Part shown: piece by piece, positions 53,022-64,000 of the stretch
How positions within the stretch are numbered: the stretch's first letter is position 1
Layout of the letters: each line of letters begins with the position of its first letter
Assembly (NCBI GenBank): GCA_027605045.1
Contig: JAQFWX010000006.1
Location: 992,001 to 1,056,000 of the forward strand
Direction of reading: 5' to 3'
DNA: 64,000 nt
Origin: Phallus indusiatus
Taxonomy: Eukaryota > Basidiomycota > Agaricomycetes > Phallales > Phallaceae
Translations under genes and position numbers: made by a program
The notes under the pieces: model-generated
The model's database searches: none
What the model saw: the letters and a program-made list of their open reading frames with translations, nothing else
Told to the model about the DNA's origin: nothing

Positions 53022-56000
53022 ATGAATCGCGGACGGTCCGATGAGAATATGGAAGAGTTGGTAGACCTTTTTCGCGAGATTCTTGGTCAGCTGCTGGTTT
53101 TGTAGTTTAAATGAAAATACCTCCGGTGCTGATAGTGTAGAGGCTGTATCCAACCCGGGCCCAGAGACGTCCAATAATTCTAATCTCCCACACACTCAAC
53201 GAAACATGCCAGGACGCAAGAGACTTTTCGGGTTGAAAAAAAGATTATCGCCGGAGATTGGTTGTGAGTGTTGTTTTAAGCAACTCGATCTCACCTGCGC
53301 ACTTTTAACATCTCGCCACATAAGCAAATAATCGATATGACTACGAGCAAAAATATCCACGGGATCGATTTGGAGAAGAGACAGCCCCAAACGCTCGGAT
53401 TTGGTTGACTTACCTTGACGAAGCCGAGGCATTTGATCGCGAGAGAGTAGAGGGGTGGAAAGAGACGGTTGATGTTCTCCTAGTTTTTGTAGGCAGAAGT
53501 TTCTTTGTTATTATACTTTCAAGACTTATCTCTCATGTCAGGCTGGTCTCTTTTCCGGCGTTATAACGACATTCATTTCACAGTCTTCCACAAGCCTTCA
53601 GCGAGATAACACACAAGTTACCGCGTCGTTACAATTCGAAACGGTCCAAATACTCAGGGCACAGTTCAGTGGACTACCGATAAGCAATATACCCTCCTCA
53701 ATGGTAACCCCTACCTCACCATTCGCACCGTCAACAAATGCATCTTTGGTGAACGGTCTATGGTTCACCAGTCTGGCGATTACGCTTTCTGCAGCGCTGT
53801 TTGCAGTTCTTGCTAAACAATGGTTGTACTATTACATGGCTTCGATTTCCGGAACGGCAAACGCAAAAGTAAGGGCGAGGCAGTTGCGGTTCAACGGTTT
53901 CGAACAGTGGAGGGTCGCTGCAATTGTAGACCTCCTCCCTATTCTTCTTCACATTGCTGTCGGCCTTTTCCTTACAGGGATTATGATACTATTGTTTCCA
54001 CTGGATGCTCACATCGCCTGGACGATTGTCGCGATCACAGGAATCACATTTACATTATACTTCGTCTCCGTGATGTTACCCATTTGGTATCCAGAATGCC
54101 CATATACCACCTCGTTGACGATCTACGCTGGAATCCTTTTTTTCGTTCTGCGAGAAATTTTTCGTTGGACCAGCATGATCTTGGATAAAAGCTTTCGGGC
54201 TGTTTGGGAAAAAGCGAATTTCCAAGCTCGGCGTACGATTCAGCATCTCGTTCACTACATCCTGGGCGTCTTCCGACATTTTTTCATGTTGATCTCGAAG
54301 TTGGCCGGTGACATTCGCCGCGGTCTTGGAAGACATCTACCTAGAATATTTTCTACTGATTTCCCGAAATTCACAAAGTGGAGAGAAGAGAATATAAAGC
54401 AAGCTGTCAAAAATGCGATTTCTCTCGACTTCCAGGCGGTTGAATGGCTTTACACAGCCTCGGCTGATAGGAGCATTCATCGGATTATTGCTCGCTCTGT
54501 AGCTGTCCACCCCATTCTCGCTGAACAGTTCGAACAGGCTAGCGGCGCACTCTCTCGTACTCTTGAGGTCAGCAAGACAAATGTCCAGGATTTGCGTTAT
54601 GGACTTTGTCTGGATCTCTTGAGTGGCGGCAGTCATCACTGGTGTCTACTCAGTGATCATGTGGCGGAAAGTGAGCTGGAGGAAGGAGAGTGTAAAACCT
54701 ATCTTCGCCTTCCGATCGAACATTTCAATTGGCATATCATGATGAAACTCTCTAATCTCAGATCCAATGAACTATCCCTCGACCATTTAATCGCTGGTGG
54801 TGATTCTGTCAAGCTCCCTCTAGCCATGTGGTGTTGCCTTCTAAAAGAGATGTCACGGAGTCGTACAATGGCTGCGCATATACTCAAGCCTCAAGCTCAA
54901 GCACCAAGTCTAAATCTCTTCCATTTGAGTGTCGATCCCACTCGTGAACTCGTTGATAGTGCGGGGTTAGTATCCTTTGATAGTGGCGAGTTGGGATGGT
55001 GGAAATTAGAATACCTCTTTGATTTCTTCAAACTTGGCAAACCTGACTCTCTCCCAGAAAACAAATCCTATGCAACACGCTATCGTCTCCTTATCGCCGT
55101 CTACCGCCAGCTTACCTCCGATCAACCGTTTATTATCAACAAAGAAGAGAGACAGGAGTCATTAGAACATCTGTTTGACAAATTTTGGCTGTACTATCTT
55201 CATGTACGTCAGACACCCGATAACCGCTTCACTTTCTTCAAAGAGATTTTCTGTGTGGAGTCCTTCTGGTCCGAGTCTATGACGGATGCAACCAGATTTA
55301 GGGCAGCATGGTGCCTGGGCGAGATTAGCATCAAAGAGGCTGCCTTATTTCCTTGTACGGATTATCACGAGCTGTCTCTCATATATCAATGGTGTTCACG
55401 AGATCTCGACACAGACTTATCATATTACACATCTCCCGTTTTCACAGTCTTGCTCTTGTCATGGAATCGCCACCATTTATCCACAATCATCTCGAATGAC
55501 CCCGAATCTATGTCTCATTTATCAACATGTCTTCGAAACCTGGGGAATTGTCCCTATCCAAGCGAACAGGGAAAAGTCATATACCCACCCTTAATGGATC
55601 TCCTCAAATCTGTGAAGATGCCCCTGTTCACTCATTTTTACAACTCGTCCGTGCTCGTCCGACTATGGGAACTGTTTTTGAGGTTCGCACAGGATCCGAA
55701 ACAATTTTTCCTCCTTGTGAAATCGAAACTTGACAGAGAAAAGTTGGATGAGCTGTTTACTGCCATGAAGGATCGAGAACGACTTAACTCCACGGACCCG
55801 TCGTTCTATTTCGGATTTTACGAAAACAGAGACAGGGAAGACTTTGATCGTCGGTTGCATGCGTCTTTATCCGTGTTTGGACAAATCATAGGTCGGTCCG
55901 AGGAACCATCTCCGCCCTCAGGTGCAATGCTGGAAAACGATCATGACAATGAAGAGCGTGCCCAGGTGCCTGTTCCGAATGAGGTATTTCTTCCCCATGG

Positions 56001-56025
56001 TTATTATCATCGGACTGTATGCTAA
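53022..56025 (+). CDS. DUF6535-domain membrane protein, copy A
   Basis: Function unknown; DUF6535 proteins are multi-copy in mushroom genomes. With a downstream ATG (53022) exons are 53022-53085, 53141-53263, 53325-53488 and 53542-56025. The DUF6535 region reads NARIWLTYLDEAEAFDRERV, EGWKETVDVLLVFAGLFSGV, ILRAQFSGLPISN, NGLWFTSLAITLSAALFAVL and AKQWLYYYM. Four or five hydrophobic segments lie within the first 260 residues (VDVLLVFAGLFSGVITTF, SLAITLSAALFAVLA, LPILLHIAVGLFLTGIMILL, IVAITGITFTLYFVSVML, TIYAGILFFVL). A 590-residue soluble C-terminal domain of unknown type follows. The original exon 1 is broken, so this is either a shortened gene or a recent pseudogene; the 828-codon last exon is fully open. 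Confidence 0.75.
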
Positions 56026-56640
56026 GGGATATTATGTACACAGCGGCAAGTCTTTCGCTCCGTAGTTGATAGGACGAAAAAAGCGTTCGGATACGTGTGG
56101 TCAAAGCCACTCGCCAAATAATGAACGTTAATTAACACTAGTCGTGGACTGGGATGCGCGGATCAAGATGTATAGAGAAAGTCGCGTCAAACGTATCAAC
56201 GTACTATGTATTGTTAGAGGAACTTTGGGCTATTCGTTGAAAACATACAGTCGTACTACTGATGTGCGCCGTCAGGAGGTAGGCAGGGAAGGTAAGGGAA
56301 CCAGTGTTGTGTGCTCAGAGGGAAATCATGATGGGGGCATAAAAGTCGTTGTTATTTTCGTTGAAAGGGCTGTTTTTTATATACAGTTTGTAAAATATAT
56401 GTTCTAGGAAAAAAGGAACTAAAAGTGATTGGCAAGATAAAAATAAAAGAAATGTAAATTTCAAATAAAAGTGAAATAAAGGAGAAACCAAAAGTGAAAA
56501 ATAGAAATTATAGCCTATCAGTACCTCAAAGTCGCCTAGCCGTGAGGAACGGCGCATATAGCCTTCGCTTACGAATCTCCGTGTAAACTGTTTGCGTACG
56601 CAACACTACTTTGCAGCTCAAACCATTGGGAATATATATA
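56026..56640. other. Intergenic region after DUF6535 copy A
   Basis: No gene is seen. A-rich tract at 56400-56500. Confidence 0.5.
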
Positions 56641-57260
56641 TATATGCTCATAGTATCATTGACTTCCATTCACTGATAACGCAGCATCATTCGCACGTTC
56701 GACAATGGCCGGGAGACCTGAAACTGATACATCCTGCCAAGGATACCTCGATCGCGTTACTCCAGTAGTGTAATTTCGCTGTTTTCGTTTATGGTAAAAT
56801 GCATTGAACGATGAATATACACAGTAAGTTCATTCTTCTTTAAGGCACTTAATAATGACCACAAGCCTTCCCACTACAAACTATCGGAGTCTCATTTAAC
56901 TTACATCTTTCGAGGTAGACTTCGCAGTGCCAGTTTCTCTGTTCTTTTAGAATTGTCGCCCATTCCTCAAATTGCCCATAATGTTCCCAATTACTGTCAT
57001 CCAATCAGATTGGTTTTCGAAGATCACAGAGTCGTCATCTACTTTGGGATTGCCATGCACACGTTGAAGCAAACGAGGTGATTGTGACATTTTACAGGGT
57101 CCGCAGTATTTAAATAAAAGACGGTACCGTTTTAATCAATTTCCGGCAGCGTTATCAACATTCCATTCTCTCAACATAAATTCATATATCGCAAGTGACG
57201 ATCTCCTATATGTCGGAAACAACTAGTCTGAAGCAGCGGAAAAGTGCCTGCCGTCGTTGA
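56641..57260 (+). pseudogene. Orphan third copy of the DUF6535 promoter and start
   Basis: Aligns with the upstream regions of copies A and C: the CCAATCAGATTGG site at 57001-57013, cagcgttatcaacattccat and gcaagtgacgatctcctata, then an intact ATGTCGGAAACAACTAG start (57211 on). The similarity ends about 20 bp after the start codon and no DUF6535 exon follows. A promoter with a start codon but no gene remains. Confidence 0.75.
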
Positions 57261-59759
57261 CAGGGTTTGTTATTTGTACTATGTATCTATAAACAGAGTC
57301 TTTAATGCTGATTTCGAATCCTGACGCTAAGAATAAATCCTTTCGTTCCAGCGTGTGTACTAAGATTGATAAAACCCCCTGAAATCTATTGAGAAAGTTG
57401 GAAACTCGCAATAAAGATTCACATTTCACTCGGACATCATGATAATAGTAAACACAAGTTGATTACCACAGCCTTTATCGGGATACATGTATGAGAATGG
57501 AAAATATAATTGAATGAATAATGGGAGACCGAATCAGAAAACAAGAAACAAAGAGTGGAATCGAGAAATGAAGAATAGTTATCACTGAAATCAAAAGATA
57601 ACAAGCATATATGTACAACAAATGGAAACAAACAAACAAACAGACATACGTGAGTCCGAGATAGCATGATCGAACAAGGACAGATATTTTTTTTAATTTT
57701 AAAAATCCATTACAAAAAAATCGGGTAGACTGTCGGCATAAATTCAAGTGGTGCTGGTGATGAGATACGAATATGAAGGTGCGTTGGTTGGAACGACTAT
57801 AACGTTGAACCAAAGAAAGTAATCGGGGAAATTAGAATTGAATTGCAAAAAAAGCAAAACAGTGGATGAAAGAACGTGGAGATGGAAAATTCATGACATT
57901 TTAGAGGGTATCGGAGCCCGTCCAGATTGAGAATATGGCGGGTACGTGCGCACATGCATAAACCGAAATCTAAGCCGGCACAGCCGTTTGGCCTCGAATC
58001 AACTAGCGATTTGCGCTTTTTTCGAAGTTTATGCTTACTTGAATCAGGGGTGATCGACCGAGCGGTCAGAGAGCGTGACGAGAATTCAGTTGAAGGTGAT
58101 GGTGATGGTGGTAGTGGCGGTGGTTCAGTAGCACCACCCGAATCCTTTTGTTTTGTTCTGAAGATCTAGGAGTCAGAGACATGCTCTTCGTCTGTTTTAG
58201 TATCGGTGTTACTTGGAGTTTTGGTTCTGTTTCGAAGGGGAAGAGTTGACAACGATGAAAGCACTAACAACGGAAGCCGATGTTGTGAGAGGGCGAGTAC
58301 GGATGCGAGGTCGTTTCATCCAGCCGCCACTACTACTGCCACTACTAGCATTGGAGGGACTTGTGGCTACACCACTGGATCCCGCAGGGGGCTTGTCGCG
58401 CCTGAAGAGGTCGCGATAGGCTGGGAAGGTGAAGAAGCGGAATCGGAACAAACAATCCTGGCGTTTGAACTTTGAAGAACCTGTCGAGCCGATTGTACTA
58501 GCCGCACTACGACTTTTCACGTCTGTAGGGAATCGTGTTTGCATACTCTTCCGAGTTGTTATTATTGGGAGCATCGGTAATTGCAGCCTCTTTACGTTGA
58601 CGATGTTATCAGCTTTCTTCCCAATAGAATCCGACCTTGAGTTGGCAGAAAGAAAGTTTATTCGTCTAGGTTGGGCTTGAGCTTGAGGTAGGCTGCGAGC
58701 TGGGTCTAGAGGAAGGCTTCTTTAAGGCCGATTTTGCATCAACACTATTAGAACTCGAAGGGAAGAACGACATCGCGAGAACTGTGCTAGTCGCTACGTC
58801 TGGACGAAAAGAAGGAGATGGCGAAGGTAAGGAACATAGTCTGTTAGATGACGACGGCGACGGCGATAGCACAAGAACACGAGGCGATGAAGGTTACAAT
58901 ACGAATGGTCGAAAAGCTGTTCCTGGGGTTGTTTGACAAAAATCCTGACGATAAGTACACGTATAGGACTTGAAGACAGTGGTGCAATCCACGCCTGTAT
59001 GGCCATCAGTAGCACCAGCACTATTGATTGTAACTGGGCCGTGATCGAGACCAGGAGGCGTAAGAGATACACTACAAGCAACCGTAACACTCGAAGCCAC
59101 ACTCGAAGCCATCGCCGTCTGCATCTTCAGCATCAGCAACATCACCACTATCAGTCGCATGACCTGCATGACTCACAATATGGCGATTCCTCTGACTGTT
59201 TGCAAGACCCGTTTAGCATCATCACAATCCACCGAACTCTCCTCCCCCATCAACGCTTTTCTCGCTGACTCGGACACTCCCTTCGTCTTCGTCAATCTTC
59301 GCAAGCCTCGTGGTGTAACCCGTTCACTTTGAGGTGTCGTGAATTGGAAAAGATGGGTAGAGGAGGTGATGGTGTTGATGGAGGTTCCAAATCTTCATCT
59401 GACTGAGTGTGAATATTACCGTTGGCGACAACGGCGGTAGCAGCTGGATCTCTATGTAAACAGGTCCAACATTTGGAGTTGGATTAGCTGCGCCAGGGGG
59501 AAGAGGCTGGGTAGAAAAGAGACGAGGGTGAATGAATGGTTGAGCGATTCAAGTGGCTGTTGAGCTGGTTGTGGTTGCGGTTGTAGAGAGGAACTGGACG
59601 ACGGGAACACAGATCAGCTAGCAGGCGTCATCGACAGAGCAAAACAAGATTCCTTTCGCTCGTTCCATCCGCTGATTTCCGAATAGACGCTCACGGTGTA
59701 GTTGGGTGCTCACGTCATGTCACACCGACTACGACTATGACTGTACTGTGCGATGTCCA
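57261..59759. other. Region without a confident gene
   Basis: About 2.5 kb. On the minus strand several overlapping ORFs between 58209 and 59169 are Ser/Pro-rich; one (58894-59169) begins with a hydrophobic stretch and contains a cysteine cluster (DCTTVFKSYTCTYRQDFC), so a decayed or intron-rich secreted protein gene is possible. I could not join them into one frame. The plus-strand readings are shadows of the same low-complexity DNA. Confidence 0.4.
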
Positions 59760-60720
59760 CCAGTGATTTCTTCCTGCAAACTTGCAAAAATGCCTTGCTA
59801 GGCAAACCAAGGCTCAAAAACATTCCAAATTTAGGTCGACAGGATCTCCTGCTCCCGCGTCTCCGGCACCCCTGGCACGCAGACTGCACTCTAAATCACA
59901 CATTCCTCTTCCAACATCGTCTACCCCATCCCATGTGTCGTTAGAAAACACGCCAAGAAAGTGAAGTCAGAGAGAGACACGATTTTGGGACGATGTATGT
60001 AGATATGACGGACTGTTCTCCTCCAATCGTAGTCACCGACTCTTCCTCTCCATCTAAACACGCTATTCAACCACTTCTTCAATCAAAACAAAACCTTCTC
60101 CTACGGTCACTGTCGATGTAGCTGCATCACAGGCACCCATCCCGGAGTTGCAGAATGTTCTTATCGAATACCTTGTCGACAAACTCAGAACGACGGGTAA
60201 AGGGCACGTCCAACCTTTTTGTATTCCGTTGTCTGAGATCCTAATTCCCGTTTGTAGAATGCCTCAATCCGCGACCAAGCCACCCACAAACCGCCTATCC
60301 CCGCGAGCTTGAGCTCCTTATTCATTCCTCTGCATTCACACCGCCATCTCACATCTTTACTGTCTATTCTCGAACCACCTAACGATCAAGACATTGCATC
60401 CAGAAAACCCAAGGTGGCGCTTCATTTGGCACATGGCATAGTCCTCGCAGCGCATTGCGCTAATCTTCCTCTTCTACCAACACCAGAACATTCACCCGAG
60501 CCTTCGTCGTCGTTGCAAGAAACTCCCAATTGCACCCTCCAATCGCAACCTCCAACCCTCCAATCAACCACACAACTCGATCAAGAATTAGCACAAACCT
60601 ACACAACAGAAGCTCTCTTCGTACATGGTTTGTAGACATGATTGCTTCCGGTGTGTCGGATGAGCATTTGTGGAAGGTTGTTCAGTCGTGTGGGCCATTT
60701 TGCTTGCCGCTTTAGAAGTC
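59760..60720 (+). pseudogene. CLP1-like gene, decayed copy C
   Basis: Best-preserved stretch: PIPELQNVLIEYLVDKLRTT (60151-60197), an intron 60199-60257, then ECLNPRPSHPQTAYPRELEL continuing to SHIFTVYSRTT, followed by a stop near 60380. Further pieces (HGIVLAAHCANLPLLPTPEH) lie in another frame. Sequence order equals copy A. CLP1-like identity is tentative; decay is clear from stops and frame changes. Confidence 0.55.
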
Positions 60721-61606
60721 GGCATGTCAGCGCAGTAAGTAGTGCTACTTGTATGGCTAATTTATGTTTATCTGTTATTTGCGACGTATAGATTAGGAAT
60801 AAAAACATTGTTTCAATTTTAATCAATGGTCTTTTTGAGCGTGCAACGATTCTATCCGTAAGAAGATCGTACAAGGCAGATGGCAAACAGTAAAATCGCC
60901 AACCCATACAAACATTTCCACAAATTGACAGCACTATGGTTTGCTGGTGCACTGCTCAATTATGTCGAGACTTTTTGCTAGCCGGCATACTAGTAGTGCT
61001 AGGACTATGATTGCGAGCAGATAAACCTCGAGTGTGAGTGACAGACGCCCTTCTCAACCCTTTGCGCGCTAAAGATGGCAAAGCAACCTGGGAGCGAAAT
61101 CCACGAGCGTGCAACTCAAATCCAAAAAAAAACAAAAGATATATCACGCTACAATAGAAATGTCTGTGGGATTTTCTTATTATGAACTCAAAATTTAGTG
61201 GGAGGCGCATTTCCGTCAAATTGGTACTGTAAGTACACATGTTCTCAAAACTTGATAGATTTCGAGAAGTCATTTTTGATACAATCTTGCAGAACTCGAG
61301 TGTATCACTGTAGCCGCATTTTGTAGAACCCAATATATATAAACTCCGATGAAATTTGGTCTCTGGATGCTGACGTCGGATCGATTCAACTGTCCACCGA
61401 GTCTCCTGAAGTTTAACACAATATTAATCGAAAAGATCGTATTGCCTTCTGGCAACAACCACCCGGGCAGAAGCCGGAGTTTCGTGTAACTTCTATCTTA
61501 CGAGACAGACTTCTGCTGGTTCTGCGTTCTTGTCAAGTTCTAGAATTGTCACCACCCTCAAATTGCGCACAATGTTTCTGATTACAGGAATAGAAACGTC
61601 TTTCAT
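60721..61606. other. Spacer upstream of DUF6535 copy C
   Basis: No gene is seen. It is a diverged duplicate of 51602-52494. The 125-codon minus-strand ORF (60956-61333) has no counterpart in the other copy and is not supported. Confidence 0.5.
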
Positions 61607-61809
61607 CCAATCGGATTGCTTGTTCGAAGATTCACAGAGCCGCCATCTGCTTTTGAATTGCCACACACATGTTGCCAAAACACGAGGCGACCGTGACATT
61701 TGACAGGGTGCGTAGTACTTAATAGTTGGTATCTGTTTGCGTACCAACGTTATCAGCATCTCCAACGCCTCAACTTAAAATCATATTGCAAGTGACGGTC
61801 TCGCTACAC

Positions 61810-64000
61810 ATGTCGGAAACAACTAGTTTTAACGGAATAGAAATGCATGCTATTAGTAGTGGCGGCGTTTCAATGGTCAGTTTTTCAACCGACTTGGAAT
61901 CTGAAGCTGAGGGTGGTGAAATATCTGGGAGTGTCAAATCGGATAAGCTCTCACAGGACGATCCAAATGCTCATGATGATGATCGTGGTCGTTCGGACAA
62001 TGACCACGACCAACATGAAGGAACCAATGCGTCCATTCAAACCAAGAGCTCCGGGTCACTACGGACAAACGATAAGTCAACCTCCTTGAACGAGGATAAA
62101 AGCGAACATTCTCATGGTCAGGCTACTGATGCGGTCCCAAATTCAATAAACCGCGGACGGACCGATGAGAATGTGGAAGAGTTGGTAGGCCTTTTTCGCG
62201 AGATTCTTGGTCAGCTGCTCGTTTTGTAGTTTAAATGAAAATATCTCCGGTGCTGAAACTACGTTTAATGTGTAGAGGCTGTATCTAATCCGGGTCCAGA
62301 AATGTCCAATAACACTTCCAATCCTCCGCACACTCGACGAAACACGCCAGGACGCAAGAGACTTTTCGGGTTGAAAAAAGGATTATCACCAGAGAATGGT
62401 TGTGAGTGTTGTTTTAAGCAACTCGATCTCATCTGCGCACTTTTAACATCTCGCAACATAAGCAAATAATCGATATGATTATGAGCAGAAATATCCAGGA
62501 GATCAATTCGGGAAAGAGACAGCAGCTAACGCTCGGATTTGGTTGACTTACCTTGATGAAGCCGAGGCATTTGATCGCGAGAGGGTAGAAGGGTGGAAAG
62601 AAACAGTTGATGTACTACTAGTTTTCGTAAGGAAGCGTTTGTTTGCAATTATAATATTCAAAGCTCATGTTTAATGTCAGGCTGGTCTCTTTTCCGGCGT
62701 TATAACGACATTCATTTCACAGGCTTCCACAAGCCTTCAGCAAGATAACACACAAGTTACTGCGTTGTTACAATTCGAAACAGTCCAAATACTCAGGGCA
62801 CAGTTCAGTGGACTACCTATAAGCAATGTACCCTCCTCAATGATAACTCCTAGTTCACCATTTGCACCGTCAACAAATGCATCTTTGGTGAACGGCCTAT
62901 GGTTCACCAGTCTGGCGATTACGCTTTCTGCAGCGCTGTTTGCTGTTCTGGCTAAACAATGGTTGTATTATTACATGGCTTCGATATCGGGAACACCAAA
63001 TGAAAAAGTGAGAGCGAGGCAATTGCGGTTCAATGGTTTTGAACAGTGGAAGGTCGCAGCGATTGTTGACCTCCTCCCTATCCTCCTTCATCTCGCTGTC
63101 GGTCTTTTCCTTACAGGGATTATGATACTATTGTTTCCGCTGGACGCTCGCATCGCTTGGACCATTGTCGCAATCACGGGAATCACTTTTACATTATACT
63201 TTGTCTCCGTGATGTTACCCATTTGGTATCCAGAATGCCCATATACCACCTCGTTGACGATCTACGCTGGAATCCTTTTTTTCGTTCTGCGGGAAATTCT
63301 TCATTGGGCTAACATGATTTTGGATAAAAGCTCCCGGGCTGTTTGGGGAAAAGCAAATTTCCAAGCTCAGCGTACGATTCAGCATCTCATTCACGACACC
63401 CTGGGCATCTTCCGACGTCTTTTCATGTTCGTCTCGAAGTTGGCTGGTGACATTCGCCGCGGTCTTGGAAGACATCTGCCTAGAATATTCTCTGGGGAAT
63501 TCCCGAAATTCACAAAGTGGAGAGAAGAGAATATCAAGCAAGCTGTCAAAAATGCGACTTCTCTCGACTTCCAGGCGGTCAAATGGCTTTACACGGCTTC
63601 GGCTGATAGGAGCGTTCATCGGATTATTGCTCGCTCTGTAGCTGTCCACCCAATTCTCGCTGAATACTTCAAAGAGGCTATCAGCGCACTCTCTCGTACT
63701 CTTGAGATCAGCGAGACAAATGACCAGGATTTGCGTTATGGACTTTGTCTGGATCTCTTGAGTAGTGACAGTCATCACTGGCGTCTACTCAATGATGATG
63801 TGGCCGAAAGTGAGCTGGAGAAAGGAGAGTGTAAAACCTATCTTCGCCTTCCGATGGGTGATTTCAATCCCATAATCTGGGCGAATGTCGACTCGGGATA
63901 CAATGAAATACCCCTCGACTGTTTAATCACCGGCAATGATTCTGTCAAGCTCCCGCTAGCCATGTGGTGTTGCCTCCTAAAACAAATGTCACGGAATCAG
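61810..64000 (+). CDS. DUF6535-domain membrane protein, copy C, runs off the window
   Basis: The intact paralog of copy A, function unknown. Exons 61810-62209, 62276-62401, 62463-62626 and 62681 to the window end, in phase throughout. Exon 1 encodes a hydrophilic Ser/Asp/His-rich N-terminus starting MSETTSFNGIEMHAISSGG and ending ENVEELVGLFREIL. Exon 2 has a basic patch GRKRLFGLKKGLSP. Exon 3 carries the start of DUF6535 (ARIWLTYLDEAEAFDRERV, then ETVDVLLVF). The last exon is open for 440 codons with hydrophobic segments at SLAITLSAALFAVLA, LLPILLHLAVGLFLTGIMIL and TGITFTLYFVSVMLPIW. The donor ending exon 1 (gtcagc) is non-consensus but gives the only in-phase join. The C-terminus lies beyond 64000. 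Confidence 0.85.

Larger units (their letters stand above)
50640..56110. repeat. Duplication unit A: CLP1-like relic plus DUF6535 gene
   Basis: Matches 59760-64000 (unit C) throughout: CLP1-like region, the spacer (51750-51950 resembles 60840-61000), the promoter, and all four DUF6535 exons. Unit C runs off the window, so the full unit length is unknown but exceeds 4.2 kb. A third, partial copy of the promoter lies at 56640-57260. Confidence 0.8.
59760..64000. repeat. Duplication unit C: CLP1-like relic plus DUF6535 gene
   Basis: Counterpart of 50640-54850. Coding identity is high in the DUF6535 last exon (long runs without mismatch, for example 63190-63290 against 54050-54150) and lower in the spacer, as expected if the protein is under constraint or gene conversion acts there. 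Confidence 0.8.

Noticed and set aside
57927..59268. Cluster of 80-120-codon ORFs on both strands
   Set aside because: They overlap in low-complexity Ser/Arg/Pro-coding DNA, cannot be spliced into one frame by me, and match no family I know; left as an unassigned region.

Overview
This window is nuclear DNA of a filamentous basidiomycete, most likely an Agaricomycete. The evidence is the dense short introns (mostly 45-65 nt, GT-AG), a typical mushroom gene set (glyoxal oxidase, DUF6535 proteins, CLP1-like relics, a CCCH plus RBR ubiquitin ligase) and mushroom transposons (Plavaka, Crypton). No species can be named. Nearly all genes had to be rebuilt exon by exon from reading frame, splice sites and remembered family patterns. 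No database search was run.

Left part (1-15.9 kb): the 3' part of a RING-finger gene with a 4-nt microexon (63-1325), a complete secreted glyoxal oxidase (3808-6165), a small conserved disordered protein (6322-7267, minus), the mRNA-export factor GLE1 (7550-9559, minus), ribosomal protein eL24 (10212-10850), and an open Crypton-type tyrosine recombinase with a GCR1_C-like tail (12302-14527, minus).

Middle (15.9-31 kb): an M28B glutamate-carboxypeptidase-like gene lies in three pieces (15890-16518, 19050-19977, 29614-30924). The first gap is a 2.5-kb block with two antisense ORFs. The second is a complete 9.63-kb Plavaka element (19978-29611) with three genes. Its transposase is itself split by a 392-bp solo LTR with a 5-bp target duplication. 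Removing LTR plus duplication, and removing the Plavaka, restores the reading frame each time.

Right-middle (31.8-50.2 kb): an OPT oligopeptide transporter (26 exons, 750 aa), then a tandem segmental duplication. Each duplicated unit holds an OPT 3' end, two small six-cysteine secreted proteins with a knottin-like spacing, and the 5' part of a CCCH/RBR ubiquitin ligase. One unit was hit by a 691-bp hAT-type MITE (8-bp target duplication), the other by a 5'-truncated LINE (10-bp target duplication). The intact CCCH/RBR ligase (43917-47282) and a delta-9 fatty-acid desaturase with cytochrome b5 domain (48161-50182) follow. The desaturase needs a 5-nt and a 3-nt microexon; the latter encodes a metal-ligand histidine.

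Right end (50.6-64 kb): two units of a decayed CLP1-like gene followed by a DUF6535 membrane-protein gene, plus an orphan third copy of the promoter and start codon. The last DUF6535 gene runs off the window. The region mixes housekeeping genes with heavy transposon traffic and local duplication. I see no obvious metabolic cluster. The least familiar items are the knottin-like secreted family and the nested history of the M28B locus.
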